Source: Pleurotus djamor (taxonomy: Eukaryota > Basidiomycota > Agaricomycetes > Agaricales > Pleurotaceae). Taken from it: a stretch of 34,995 nucleotides of DNA. The notes under the pieces were generated by a model. That model was not told the origin of the DNA. It saw only the letters and a list, made by a program, of their open reading frames with translations, and made no database searches. This document shows, piece by piece, positions 21,038-32,570 of the stretch (its first letter is position 1; each line of letters begins with the position of its first letter). Position numbers and translations under genes: made by a program. Location of the stretch: the NCBI GenBank assembly GCA_029747585.1, contig JAPEVF010000482.1, positions 1 to 34,995 of the forward strand, read 5' to 3'.

Positions 21038-24000
21038 ATTCACGCCTAGAGCTAGCGTAATTTTCAAGGAAGTGGGGATTGATATTGAGTAGGGAGATTA
21101 GATCGCGGATAGGAAAGTAAACCATGGGAGTGTTTGGTCTGGAGAGCTTCCCCTTCATAACCAACGCCGGCAACTCAAAACGGGCCCGTCGATCCAACAG
21201 TCTCAGATTGCACAAGAATCCCTTACGGTGATGAGATGAGAGACTAGCTACGAATACTTCAGTAAAAGGAGGTTGTCAACCGCTACTCTCAACCTTTGCA
21301 CCGAAAAGGACGTGGATAAAGCGCCATTGTTTCAGTTCAATGTCACGCGAAAGGTACATTTGACAGGTCTGATGAAGACACACACATCGATACAAAATGC
21401 AGTATGTACGGGAAGTCTACCACGGTAGTAGGAAAGTCTTCCTCGACGACACAAGCAACGGATGCAATAGCGACGTGAGGTAGAGGTAGCGCGAGTAGAG
21501 TACGAAAGGGTGGTCAGAAACCCTGAGTGTTAGGTAGAGGGAGAAAACGAGATGGTACAGGAGGAATAAGAGTCCGGAGTCCATGTCCATGTCCGTTCAA
21601 TAACATAGAGAAGATAAACGAAAAACAAAATGCGGGGGAGGGAAAGAGTATTACGTAGATGGTCCATCTTTGTGGAGGCTCGAAATGAAAGAGAAGACGA
21701 AACAGCCGACGTGCATAAACAACGGGAAGGGGTAGGGTCAAGGAAAGGAACGAGAGGACGAAAAAGAGTATGGCTACGCGGGGTTCGTGGAGATGTCATA
21801 CGAAAAGGAAAGATGAAGGAAAGATGAAATACTGTAAGTCATGTCTTCACGGGCTGACTTTTCATCTGCTTCTCCGACCTCCCATACCCATACCTGCCTT
21901 TGCATCCCCGTTCTCGACGCGCAATGGGCATGAAGCTCTTCATCTCGAATTACGGCCGCATAAAGATCCGCGAAGATGCAGGGAGGGGTGGCAGCGAGAC
22001 GGGAGCAAGCGCTTGACAACAGCGGAGTGAAGTTGTGGGTAGACAAGAACACGACCGGAACGCGGTGGCAAAGATAGACATGGTTTATGGATGGTGGAGG
22101 GAACATATGGAGGGGAATCCCTCTTCTTCGGCAATGCGTACCGCGTACCGCGTACCGCGTAACCCCCCTCCCCGCTGTTCGCGTTTCAGCCTCGAGTCAA
22201 CCGAAAGGACGTCTACTGGATCCACGAACATTCCAAACGGAGGGATTCGGGGCGGTCGCAGTGTCGATATCGTTATACTGGTGCGTGAGACGACGCGAGT
22301 AGTTGATCTTGGTAAGTAAGATCAAGCCTCCAGGCAAGAAGAGGCAAAAGGCGGGGGGTGGTCGTATGGAAAACGGATTGACCTGGAGAGAAAGCCCTTG
22401 GCTGCGCGGGCTATTCGTTGTCCTAAGTGCTCCATCCACTAACCGACATCCCATAGCAACACCTCAATCTTATCCCCTTTGCAGTTTCCCTCGTAACCAG
22501 CACCTCCCGACATATATGCAGATCATCGATGGAAGCTAGGACCTAAGGTAGCTCCGCAGCTATGGGAGGGTAGCGGGGAAATGGTGGGGAGGCAGAGAAC
22601 CGAATGCTTCTCGTTCTTCCGACCGTAACGACAGTGAGACGCAGCTCTGGGTGGACAGGGTGAGCGGCATTGGGGTAAACATCGACATAAGCCTCGATGG
22701 GGACGGAGCGTTCGTCGTTGTTACAGGTCGTGTATTATCCATTCTTATCCCTGCTTGCGTTCCAGCGAACCAGAACGATGTGGGGATAGAATCGAGACGT
22801 TCGAAAGATGAAGGTTACAGCAAGTATCCAGCATCGTGAAGGATTTGGAAGGGTATCTTCGAGACGCGCGGGTTTGTTCATCGTCCAGTCATCTCCGTTG
22901 CACTCGTGTCTTCATCCACCACCGTTGGGAATGCCTGACGGGTAAGATGCTTCGGTTGAGAATCGAAATGCATGCGCTCGGTGTTGACCACAGTTAGAGG
23001 GGAAGGGGGCGGCTTGATGCTACGACGCGTTCACAGCGGGAGATGTTCCGTGTAGCTCTGACTCTGAGGGTGGACTTGACTCGAGTCTTTGTTGGTGAAG
23101 GGAGTGTATGGAGGGGGTCAGTGTCGTTCTTCCTCGTCTCATCATCTCCGTATTCGCTTCTCGTCTCTCTCATCTCTACCCCCAGCCTGCGTACTTCTAT
23201 GAGCCCTGACACCAGTTCAGCCGGAAAACATCGCGTATGCGTAGCCCAAACGCTGATCTCGGGGAGGAAGGACCATGGAAAACCAGAGAGGAGGTTATCG
23301 CGGTCGATTGGTTGGTTCATTGCTTGGTGGATGCCGGTATGGGTTCAGGTAGGAATGCGCTGCTGATGGTGATGTTGGCGGATCGAAGGTAGAATGAAGG
23401 GAACGACAAGTCGCGTGGGGATAGTGAGATGACCTGCTCGATTTTTCACGGCTCGAAGCCCTCTCGTTTTTACGGTTGAGGGAGCTGTTCTTGCATCGGG
23501 ATAGTCCTCGAGCGAAGTGGGGAGGAATGGCGCTCAAAATGCTGTGAGTGTCGTGCGAGAACGTCGCTTGTGCGTCTTCAACTCGAACACCTTCTCGTGG
23601 CCGATGTTCTCGGTTGACAGTCGTCGAGTTTCAGGTCCTACAAAGGAGAGAAGCAAGATAAGCAGCGCAGGAGCGTCGTTCATGAAAAGCGGACTCACCA
23701 GGGGAGCATGTTGTCAACTCATTGTCATTCTCCTCGTCGTCTCCGACGTCCAAGTACCCCAGCAACCAAAGGCCTTCCACCTCCAGAAATTGAAGATGAC
23801 GGCAGCGCGTAGCTTGATATTTCAGCGGATAGAGCAGCGCTGCATATACGTAGGCGTCTCATGGGCTCGAAATGTCTCCAGTGGGCGTAGAGGGCGTGGT
23901 GCGTGTACGTCAAGGAGAGAGTTTCCGAGTCAAAGCCTGTAGAACTTTGATAACGCCCTTTAGGTCGGACACGGAGGCCGTTCTTGCTCAGCCTTCTTTT

Positions 24001-24229
24001 TCAGCGGTAAGCTTATTCATCGTAAAGATCCGTTGACGACCGTTGGGAGCGGATTGATCATCGCAAAATGTGGAACATGGTGGGATGGTGGATGCAGGAC
24101 AAGGCATGGCGCTTGTCGATTCCGACTGTAGGCGCTCGACCTTTCTTCTGCCCTTTTTCAATGGTTTTAACTATTGTCGTCGCATTGGCATTTCAGACGG
24201 CGAAGCGGTGTTAGAATAGATCGTACGTT
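21038..24229. other. gene-free stretch between the two F-box copies
   Basis: 3.2 kb without a recognisable gene. Many short open frames exist on both strands but none matches a known family or shows a consistent exon chain. Contains a seven-base tandem repeat at 22136-22161. It probably includes the promoter of copy 1 and the 3' end of copy 2. Confidence 0.5.
22136..22161. repeat. GCGTACC tandem repeat
   Basis: The heptamer GCGTACC is repeated three times exactly and a fourth time in part (GCGTAAC), head to tail. A simple short tandem repeat in non-coding DNA. Confidence 0.8.
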
Positions 24230-25646
24230 CTACTGGCTCCCGAGTATACACTCAACCTCCTCTTTCGCTTTCTCCCACCACGACCGAAGCGGTTCAAGAA
24301 CTGGTGGATCCACAATCGTATCCTTGTTCCGAAGAAAACGCCATGGCTCGGGGTATCTATCATTACTGCAGTCCTGGATGTCTACAATGACTAGTCTTGG
24401 GAATCTATCAAAAAGGGCGGACGGCGGCGGCGTCTCGAAGTGACTCGGATGGAGGAAGGTTTCGAGATAGATGGATTTGAGACATGCGGATGGGATATTG
24501 AAGAAGATGGCGAGGTCAGTAATTTCCTAGTGTGCAAGATAAGATAGACATGATTATTTTGGATAAATATGGGCTGCATCAAAAGATGAGGGAGACATAC
24601 ATCTGAACGGGAGGCGCTGAGTGAAATATAGAGATATTCAATGTTGTGAAGATGTTGCAGAACCTGTCTAACAAGCGACGCGTCCTCGCATGTCATACGA
24701 AGGCTTTGAAGGTTGTTTATGGTAGGAATCGGGGGTAAGGGCGCCGTAAGCGAGGTTATCGAAAAGTGCTTGAGTACACTGAACGACGCAGTCGACAGTT
24801 GACGAGAGAGGAAGGACCAAAGAGTTGGACTGGGCTCGAGCGAGACAAGTGCTGGGAGGTCAACAAGGGCATCATGGATTTGCTCTGGAACTCGAGAGTG
24901 TATTTGCGATAAGAGACACGGAGGAGTTGGAGATTCGGGTGCTGCTTTAAGACTGGAACGAGATCTCCATCGGTCCGCGTGGTTAGGATGCGTAGCTGCG
25001 TCAGTTGACCGGGCTTAGGGAGACTGAGGATGATCTCGGAAGGGAATGCGAGTGCGCTGCAGACGGAAAGATGGCCGAGGTTGGTGAAGAATGGTAAAAT
25101 ATTGCGAATCTCGGCCCATCCGGTCTCAACGATATCTTGCCATCGACCTACGGGGCCAACGCTCTCGAAAAAAGGGTTGAGTACGAAGGACGTGGTATGT
25201 GTTGCCAATAATGGATTGGCTGTAAACGTCGCGTGCAATTTTGAAAGAAGATGTAACGGGATCGAAATGTGGGGGAAGGTAGAATATGGGACCTGTGGAT
25301 CCCAGTCTACGTTTGGTAGTCTTCTAAGAGAGAAATCTAAGGACGCAAGCTAAAGGAAAAACTGACCGAAACTCTGAGTATTAAGTACTTTTTCAGCACC
25401 GTGTGCGGTGGCCCATTCAAGGAAGTCTTCCGAACCAGAATATGTTATTGAGATCGAGCTGTAGGTAAGGGGGGTTACAAGAGCGTAAAGCTGCTTTGAA
25501 ACTTGTTGAAGCGGTAAGAGTGAACTACGATCGTGATGATGATCGCAGCTGGCGATGACTATCACCCAGAGTTCGACGGGGAGTTCCACTGTCCGCAATC
25601 GATGATCGATGAATGCTTTCTGTCACTGGCTCGATGCACTCTTACC
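24230..25646 (-). pseudogene. F-box protein paralogue (copy 2), frame broken
   Basis: Paralogue of the gene at 19626-21037 with the same intron positions. Exons on the minus strand: upstream exon ending at 25646, then 25588-25367, 25336-24601, 24526-24230. The last exon is 297 bases in both copies. The F-box reads ELPVELWVIVIASCDHHHDR, SSLLPLQQVSKQLYALVTPL. Shared blocks with copy 1: WDPQV, FPHISI, HTTSFVLNPF (HTTSLILNPF in copy 1) and LPFF. Two defects are visible. First, exon 25336-24601 is 736 bases, one short of a multiple that keeps frame; the shift falls near 24895, between LLRVSYRKYT and RVPEQIHDALVDLP. Second, the segment aligned to the ATG CCA T exon of copy 1 reads ATA TCA G, and no other start was found. 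Sequencing error could explain the first defect but not the second. Downstream frame is otherwise open to the stop at 24230-24232. Confidence 0.7.
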
Positions 25647-27648
25647 TGATATCTCCAGCTTGCACTCCGGTTCCTTGACTGTCGCTTCTCCTCGCAAGAG
25701 GAAAGAGAGAGGGATCAGATCAGAGATCCTAGCTGGAGTTGGTGACACTGTTTGTTCTCGAAGGCGTCGGCTTCGCGCGGAGGTAAGACCAAATGATGGA
25801 TCGATTCCTTGCTTCCCTCCAACATGTCTCGAAGTACGCTTCCTTTCGATTTCTACGTTGCACAGTGCTTGATCAAAGATCTCTGAGTAGCATCTGAGCT
25901 GCCCACCGAACTATGGAGGATGGTCGTGACTGAGCTTGCCTTACCGCACCGAAACGCGCTCCGGAACGTCTGCGGTGGGCACGGCTTTCGCTCTTGGTAA
26001 AGGCCGTTGAAACTTAAATGGAGTATGGGTGTCGGTGAGTAGAATGTACCGCGAGCAAGCAAAATATGACCGTCGAAATTTGAGTGAGAAGTGCTGAGAG
26101 ATGATTTGGATGGCGACGATCGATGGGGTTGGATTCGGATCGGTAAACGAAATGTCAGAGGAGAGTAAAAGGCCTCACGCCTCCTGATCTGAGGGAGGAG
26201 GTCGTTTAGCAGATTGAACGGCTGGTTTTAGATCGAAGGTATGAGTATCCGGCGTAAACAAAGTTGGAGAACGATGAGAGAATGGTGGAGCATCCATGAA
26301 TTGGTCCACGAACCAGAAGCTCAGCGTCGCAGGTATGTTCGTGGACAGCCTCTGGCTTGAGACTACCCAGCCACTAATTCAACTTCCTTGTGCTGGAGTC
26401 TCGAGTCCGCGATCAAATAAATCGATGAATGAACGTTGACAAGGTTGAACGTTTGATCGTCGTTTGATCAGACGAGGTACAAAGAATTGGAGTAAAGGTG
26501 GCATTTTTGGAAAGCAGTTATAACGTGAGCGGCGGAAGAACGAGCGGGCAGTTAATGATATACGTTTAGTGAGATATCTGAAGGTTTGTGTTCTTTCAGG
26601 CGTAGATTTCGACCGTTGACGGGTTCTGAGAAGTTAGGCCTGAGATCTTGAGATATAGCAAGACAAAAGAGAGCGTTCGGCGGAGCAAATGTAGAGTAAA
26701 AGAAGAGGTGCAAGACCGATTATTTAGCAGAATTATGACGCCAAAATACAGAAGCCCAGAATACTAGACGTATTCGCAGTCGCAGAGAGGCAGCGGATGT
26801 GCTGGGAGGTCGTTAGTCCATGATGTCAGATGCCCAAATAGCCGAGCTTGGTGTACAAACAGGATGCGTCATCTCGATCATCGGCGCTTCTTTGTCTTTT
26901 TTCTTCAACATCGTGATCAAGGCATCTTCAGACCTCACCGTTTCGACATACCTTGGACAATCCACTCTAGGAAGGATGCACGCGAGCATTTGGAAGCTGG
27001 ACTCGAGGAAGAAAGGTGGACAGGTTGCGTTGGAACCGAAACCACACGTGCGCTGATGGTTGGACATGGCAGGTTTTTGCCCACCTAATCAGTACGTTCT
27101 CCGTGTTTACTACGACTTTGGTGTTGCGTTCTGACTTGATATGCTTCATCTTTCCTAGTTGCGCGCCCAAGATCTCTCTGTGACTCATCACCGAAGTAGC
27201 AACGCGCGACGGTGCTGTGTCTACTTTTGCCGATCGTCCGAGAAGGTCAGCAACATGGCAGGAATGTTGCGGCGAAAGAAGTCGTAGAGAGGGCTTAAGC
27301 CCCAGGAATAGCTTGGTTTTTGTCCAAGGTCCGTCACAGCTTCATCATCCCGCCCCTTTCGCTCAGCTCTCCGTTAGTTCAACGTGTCGAGCTGACTGGA
27401 CGTATCCGTTCGGGTCGACGACCAGTTTACGATGGATTGCATCAAGACGATCGTCAGCTGTTGATTTGGGGTCTACGCCGCAGTTGGCTACCTCTACGTT
27501 ACACACGGACGCGTTTCCTCCACGACCACCGCCTCGAACCAACGATTGTTTCGAGGCATGCAACCTCTCAGTGAAGACGGCGCTGCTATCCCCCTCCCCT
27601 TCCCTCTGAACACGAGCCATATCCACCATCTTCCCCACTCCACGCGCA
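25647..27648. other. gene-poor stretch
   Basis: 2 kb between the F-box pseudogene and the HMG-box gene. A plus-strand frame at 26820-27056 encodes one convincing hydrophobic segment (TGCVISIIGASLSFFFNIVI) and could be the first exon of a small membrane protein, but no downstream exons were identified. Nothing else stands out. Confidence 0.4.
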
Positions 27649-29770
27649 ATGACCATCCCAATGAACCATAACCTCGAGGATTCGCCGTATTCCACGCCTT
27701 CGAGTTCGTGGTTCCACTCTGAACTTGGTTTGGATGGAGGGAATGGGTGCTTGGGAGGAAATGGAGTGGGTTGGGACTGTTTCATACGCATGGAGGGTAG
27801 TCAGACGGTGTCGCTTCCATCGACGGCGACGCCTTCGCCTCCGCCACGCACGCTCTCCCCTTCCGTACTCTCAACGCCCCTCCCCCCTCATCCAACACCT
27901 CCCTTTCCCCTCCCTTTCCCCCTCCTCGAACGTCCTCTCCTCGCCCATCACGGGTTCTTCGACCTCTTCACTCACACAACCCCACAAACGGCGTAAATCC
28001 TCGCACTCACGACCCCCTCGATCGCAACGGTGGGGGGAAAGGCGTCCGAAGAAGGTTGATGAGAATCACATCAAGCGGCCGGGGAATGCATTTATATTGT
28101 TTAGGAGGAAGCGTTGTGAGGAGCAGGATGCGTCTTCCTCCACAGCTACCTCAACTTCCATCCCTTCTTCCTCCTCCTCTTCCACTACCATCGCCTCTTC
28201 CTCCTCATCCCCTGTTACTGCCACCCTTTCCCCATCCTTTTTGAAATCCGCAAACGGGGAAGGAGTGGTCGTGAAGAAACAACGCCACGCAGACCTCTCC
28301 AACCCATCTCCCAGCAACGGATGTCCCTCGTGTCCGAGGAACGCGCATATCGGGAGGAGCTGGCGAGGAGAAGAAGAGGGACTATGAGAGGATGTATCTC
28401 AATTGTGTTGATCGTCCGCAACGATCTAATTCCAAGATTAACTCGGGTACTTCAAATTTGAATGGGGGAGAGGGTGGGAAGTTTATCGAAGAGGGTGGGG
28501 AGAGGAAGGAGCGGGCGAGGTAGAGAGGTGGACGTGATGAGGGAAAGGCTGCTGGCGGTGTACAGGGGAAGGATGGAAAGGTCGACGAAGACGAGGAGAA
28601 GGAGAGGGAAAAAAGGATTTNCGTTCGTCGTCGCCGTCGTCCTCCCCTCNTCACACCTCCCTCTCCTCCCACCACTCCCTCTCTTCTCATAACGGAGTAG
28701 GAGGAGGAGGAGGAGGAGGAGGGCTCTACAACTCCCGTCCGCATGGGATGTTGCTCTCTGCGCCGACGCCGGGTAGGGGTACGATGAACAAACGAGCCGA
28801 TGGACTCAGATCTGGAATGCGATGAATGGGCATGGGGTCTTCGATTATACGAACCCTACGGAGTGATTCGTCGAGCCTGGTCCCCACTCCCCACTCCTCC
28901 CAGTCTAACAGTAACCTCCTCAACTCCTCCGCTTCGTTTCTCCATGGTAGCGGAAACCCGAACGCCAACACCAGTTTCGGCTCGAGTGGCAACGGGGCTG
29001 TGTATTCTGGAGGTGGATACAATGGGATGTATGGGTTCGATCGCTATGGGTATGGATGTCGATATAGGCTCCATGTTCGCCAACAACCCCACCTCCTTCA
29101 TCAACACCTCCTCCAACTCCCTTGCTAACGCCGACAACGCCGACGACGCGAACGGTCAACCACCGGGAGCAGAAATGGCACATCCTTCTCTTCGTCGTCA
29201 ACATGGTTTATGCCGGACGATTTTGGTATCAGTGCGATCCCGCCGATTGGAATTGGGTTGTCGAAGTTCGGTGTTGAACATCCGTTCCATCTCGGTGCCG
29301 GTGCCGATCTGGTGGGGTTGGTGGGGAACATGTGAAACATGTAGTAGCAATCGGAGGAGGGGTAGGAGCAGGAGTGGAAGGAAGGATGGGGGAGGTTAGG
29401 CAGGATGACAAGGTTGTTTTTGGTGCGGTGGTGGTTTAAGCCATCCTCAACCTCGACCTCGACTTTGACCGCTGCTTCTACCACCACCACCATCACGACT
29501 CTCGACCCATTCCCATCCCTCTGCTCCCCGCTCAGCCTACAACTTGTCACGAACCGAGCTACGATACCTTCCTCCATACCCCTGCATACCTGCCTCTTCT
29601 ACCACCTTCTTCCCTGTTCAACATCCGCTGCCGCCGTTCCTCCTCTACCACCGCCCTCTCTTCCATCCTCGCCTTCCCCCGTGACTCGGAGACTCCTCCA
29701 ATTAACGAGAAAAGCGGACGCTCAACGTAAAAACGCAGGCTGGCTATTCTGTTGACCGTCTGCGTCGTAT
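27649..29770 (+). CDS. HMG-box transcription factor, frame broken in this sequence
   Basis: DNA-binding protein with one HMG box (MATA/SOX-like). The box begins with HIKRPGNAFILFRRKRCEEQ at 28067, is interrupted by a Ser/Thr/Pro-rich insertion of about 50 residues (28127-28280), and resumes with VVKKQRHADLS, ISQQRMSLVSEERAYREELA and DYERMYLNCVDRPQRSNSK. In this fungal family a variable insertion in the box is usual. These blocks lie in different frames: the N-terminal Pro/Ser-rich region changes frame before the box near 27900-27960, then shifts occur at about 28301-28305 and 28365. The downstream part is Ser/Gly/Asn-rich, with a poly-Gly run encoded by a GGA repeat at 28699-28723 and blocks such as NGTSFSSSTWFMPDDFGISA. 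Two ambiguous bases (28621, 28650) sit inside it. Either the gene is decaying or the assembly has indel errors in this low-complexity stretch. Start and end are approximate; family assignment is firm. Confidence 0.7.
28699..28723. repeat. GGA trinucleotide microsatellite
   Basis: About eight GGA units in a row, encoding a glycine run in the HMG-box gene region. A likely site of length variation and of sequencing slippage. Confidence 0.8.
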
Positions 29771-31560
29771 GTCTTTTTCCACGAAAGGATTCGAAGATTG
29801 GGGATTTGAAATAAGGACGACATCGAACGTCGTTTTGGGATACTTGGTATGTCCTCCTCCCTCTTCAGTTTCATCAACGCTCAGGCTGATCGTGGGCGTT
29901 GTGTCTTCGTTCACAGTGTACCCCGCGTTGTCTCTCACATCCAGAGCGAGTGCTCCCTCCTTTCCCGTCCCCGTTCTTCATCCCCTCGTCTCTATGTTGT
30001 TGTCTTTTCCGTGTATCATCATGACATATCTGGCTCCTGCTCGCCTTACCTATCTATCATGGACGCTTACTTACGTTTGATGTTTTTTTTCTTGTGGATA
30101 TTGGGTTTCTCGGTTATCCTTTTTTCTTTGTGTTGATCTTTTTTGTTGTACATATTCCGTTCATACGTTTCTGTCGTTCATGTCGCACCCTCCTTCCCCT
30201 TCTCTTGTTACCTTGTCCTTTCTTGCTTTATCTTCAACGTTCAACGCCTGATGTACGTTTGCGCATATCTCTTAACCACTCGTAATTTCTCCTACACCCT
30301 TCTTCCTTTCCTTCCCTTCTTTTTCTCGATGTTTTTTTTTGTAATACCCTTCGAGTTACTCGATTCCTCGTAGGAGGGATTCCCTTGTTTATCACTTCAT
30401 TTGTAAATCGTTCGAGAGCAACTATCACTGCGCTTTGGTGGAGATCCCGTATCGTAGAATGTAGATTCGAGTTCATGGATATTCAATAGACAATATGGGG
30501 ATGTTGAAGCCAGTACGGCTGAATAAAGTTTCAAAGTTTTCGGCGTGAATGGAAGCGAAACGAACGCGCGTATGGTGTAGAGTAGTCTGATAGACAAGGG
30601 CTGGCGAAACAGAGGATCTGAACCTTTCAAAAATCATGGGGCCGTTTGGGAAACCACGCACTTTCATAAGGGAGAGCCAGTGAAGTATTGCCACTGGGAG
30701 GATGGAGAGGTGAGTGTTCCGCTGGTGAACGGTTTCGGAAGCTACGATGACCTCGAGGAGCGAGAATACGGGAGGTGAGAAACAGGAAATGGGAATGGGA
30801 ATTGTCTGATACAGAGCAAGCTAGTAGTTCCTCCGCCTTTGACGCGTAAAGGACCCAAAAATCACTACGATGCAACGAATTTCCTCACCCTGTACTCGTG
30901 AAAAGAAAAAATAGTCCGCACACGTTCTTGCGTCGGATATCTGAATCAACCTCTTCCTCTTTGACATCGGACAAGTGATTTGAATGGATAACAACACAAA
31001 TCTTCGCATCCACAGGTCCTGAATAATGGAGTTTAGAAGGTATCATTGGGTAAACGGAGGGAAACCATGTGTAGACAGTAATAGAAGCCTATATGCACAC
31101 TGTTCAACCAATACGAACACAACGCGATAGGGCTTCGTTGAGTTGATAGAGAACACAGAGAGAAATCGCCGGCATCAGGTGTTCAGTTGAAAAGAGGGGA
31201 AACACACTTGTAGTGAGTAAAAAGAGTCTGAACGTCTTTCAGGAACCCGAAGAGATTGGCGGGGAAAGGCCATTTGAGCGCGAAGACGGATGGTGGTGCA
31301 GTACAAACGGGCGAAAAATTGAAGGAGGAGCTGTGTAGGATGACCGGGATGGAGAAGATCAAACGTAGTTGTGTGAGAGGTCGCCGGATCGATAAAATGT
31401 CTTCGGATTTGAAGGAGAGTACTGACCTAAAAGAGTCAATTCGTCAGGCGGGGTGACGTTACGGGTCCGGAATGAAATGAAGGCCCGTTTCTTACGCCTC
31501 CGGGCTTGCACGGGCGCTTGTCTTAAGTGCCATCACATCGCCACCTGTCCAAGTCAACAA
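29771..31560. other. gene-free stretch with pyrimidine-rich start
   Basis: 1.8 kb without a recognised gene. The first 600 bases (to about 30375) are rich in T and C on the plus strand, with long T runs, as expected for the 3' untranslated region of the upstream plus-strand gene. The remainder shows only short frames without family resemblance. Confidence 0.45.
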
Positions 31561-31796
31561 ATTACTGCTATTTGCAGAACATAAGGCGCGAGCGCCCAAT
31601 TTTTTTTTTTCTCGATCACAATTTCTAGGCTGGTTATCTTCGCAGCCCGTAGCGCACTCAATTCAAATCCGTTCGTGAAGTACAATATATATTATCTCTG
31701 CGTAGCGTACGTATCTAGAGGATGTATAATCTAGTTTTTGAATTTTCTCATTTCCACGCACAGAAAACGATGTGAAGTGTAATTCATGGTGGTATG
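31561..31796 (+). repeat. left terminal inverted repeat
   Basis: Outer end of the transposon. Reverse complement of 32323-32570 almost base for base; ends inward at the shared CATGGTGGTATG. Confidence 0.9.
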
Positions 31797-32164
31797 GCTG
31801 CGCGGCGCCAATTGGGCGCCAAACCCTCTCGTCTACCACCATCACCATCCACTCTATCGGTAATCCACCACTAATGCCTCATTTTTGCGAGGGCTATCAG
31901 AGTTAGGGATGATGGACATTCAAGAAACAAGAAACGACGTTCTCCGGATGCGGTTATTGAATCTCAATGCATCAAGTGGCATCTCCAGCACCAGAACAGA
32001 GACTTGCTTGATTGTACTCCGTGCTCCAGCGGCGTAGTCTTTGTCAACGATACGGAGGGGTGAGCATGGGTTGGAGCTGGGATAGGGTTGGGGCCTGGAT
32101 TTTCCCTGCTTCGAGGTGAGTTTCCGTCTCCTGCCTCCGAGTGATACTGTCGCGATGCAGAGGA

Positions 32165-32275
32165 CTCTGGGGCTTCGTAAGACATTTCTTTGGCCTCAGT
32201 CTCGGAACTGATATCTCTGGGGCTTTGTAAGAGTCATGACCAGCATTTCTTTGGCCTCAGTCTCGGAGCTGATAT
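32165..32275 (+). repeat. tandem duplication inside the transposon
   Basis: Two head-to-tail copies of a unit starting CTCTGGGGCTT and ending CTGATAT, at 32165-32214 and 32215-32275. The second copy carries an 11-base insertion (around AGTCATGACC) and two substitutions. Confidence 0.8.
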
Positions 32276-32322
32276 GGTATTTCTGGTGTCGCGGAAGCTT
32301 GTATTCCGAGATGAAGAACGAT

Positions 32323-32570
32323 CATACCACCATGAATTTGGCAGGGAGTAACACTTCACACCGTTTTCNTGTGCGTGGAAATGAGAAAATTCAAAAACTA
32401 AATTATACATCCTCTAGATACGTACGCTACGCAGAGATAATATATATTGTACTTCACGAATGGATTTGAATTGAGTGCGCTACGGGCTGCGAAGATAACC
32501 AGCCTAGAAATTGTGATCGAGAAAAAAAAAATTGGGCGCTCGCGCCTTATGTTCTGCAAATAGCAGTAAT
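32323..32570 (-). repeat. right terminal inverted repeat
   Basis: Inverted copy of 31561-31796. It carries a 13-base insertion near its inner end and an ambiguous base at 32369, next to a T run that matches the left arm without it. Confidence 0.9.

Larger units (their letters stand above)
31561..32570. mobile_element. non-autonomous DNA transposon with long terminal inverted repeats
   Basis: 1010-base element bounded by inverted repeats at 31561-31796 and 32323-32570. The arms begin ATTACTGCTATTTGCAGAAC and differ by only a handful of bases, one T-run length change and one 13-base insertion in the right arm, so roughly 98% identity outside that insertion. Each arm contains the small palindrome GGCGCGAGCGCC close to its end. 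The 526-base interior encodes no transposase; a minus-strand frame at 31964-32185 is open but unrecognised. A target-site duplication could not be found at either edge (flanks CAACAA and GAATTT). High arm identity suggests recent insertion or conversion between arms. Superfamily not assigned. Confidence 0.88.

Noticed and set aside
21027..21215. Upstream coding exon for F-box copy 1 (frame with FPIRDLISLLNINPHF)
   Set aside because: It reaches the same donor site but in the wrong phase to join the F-box exon; the 7-base ATG exon is the only one that keeps frame. It may be 5' leader.
28800..29755. Several independent proteins on both strands in this interval
   Set aside because: Low-complexity Ser/Pro/Gly-coding DNA gives open frames in every phase; they are shadows of the HMG-box gene's 3' part.
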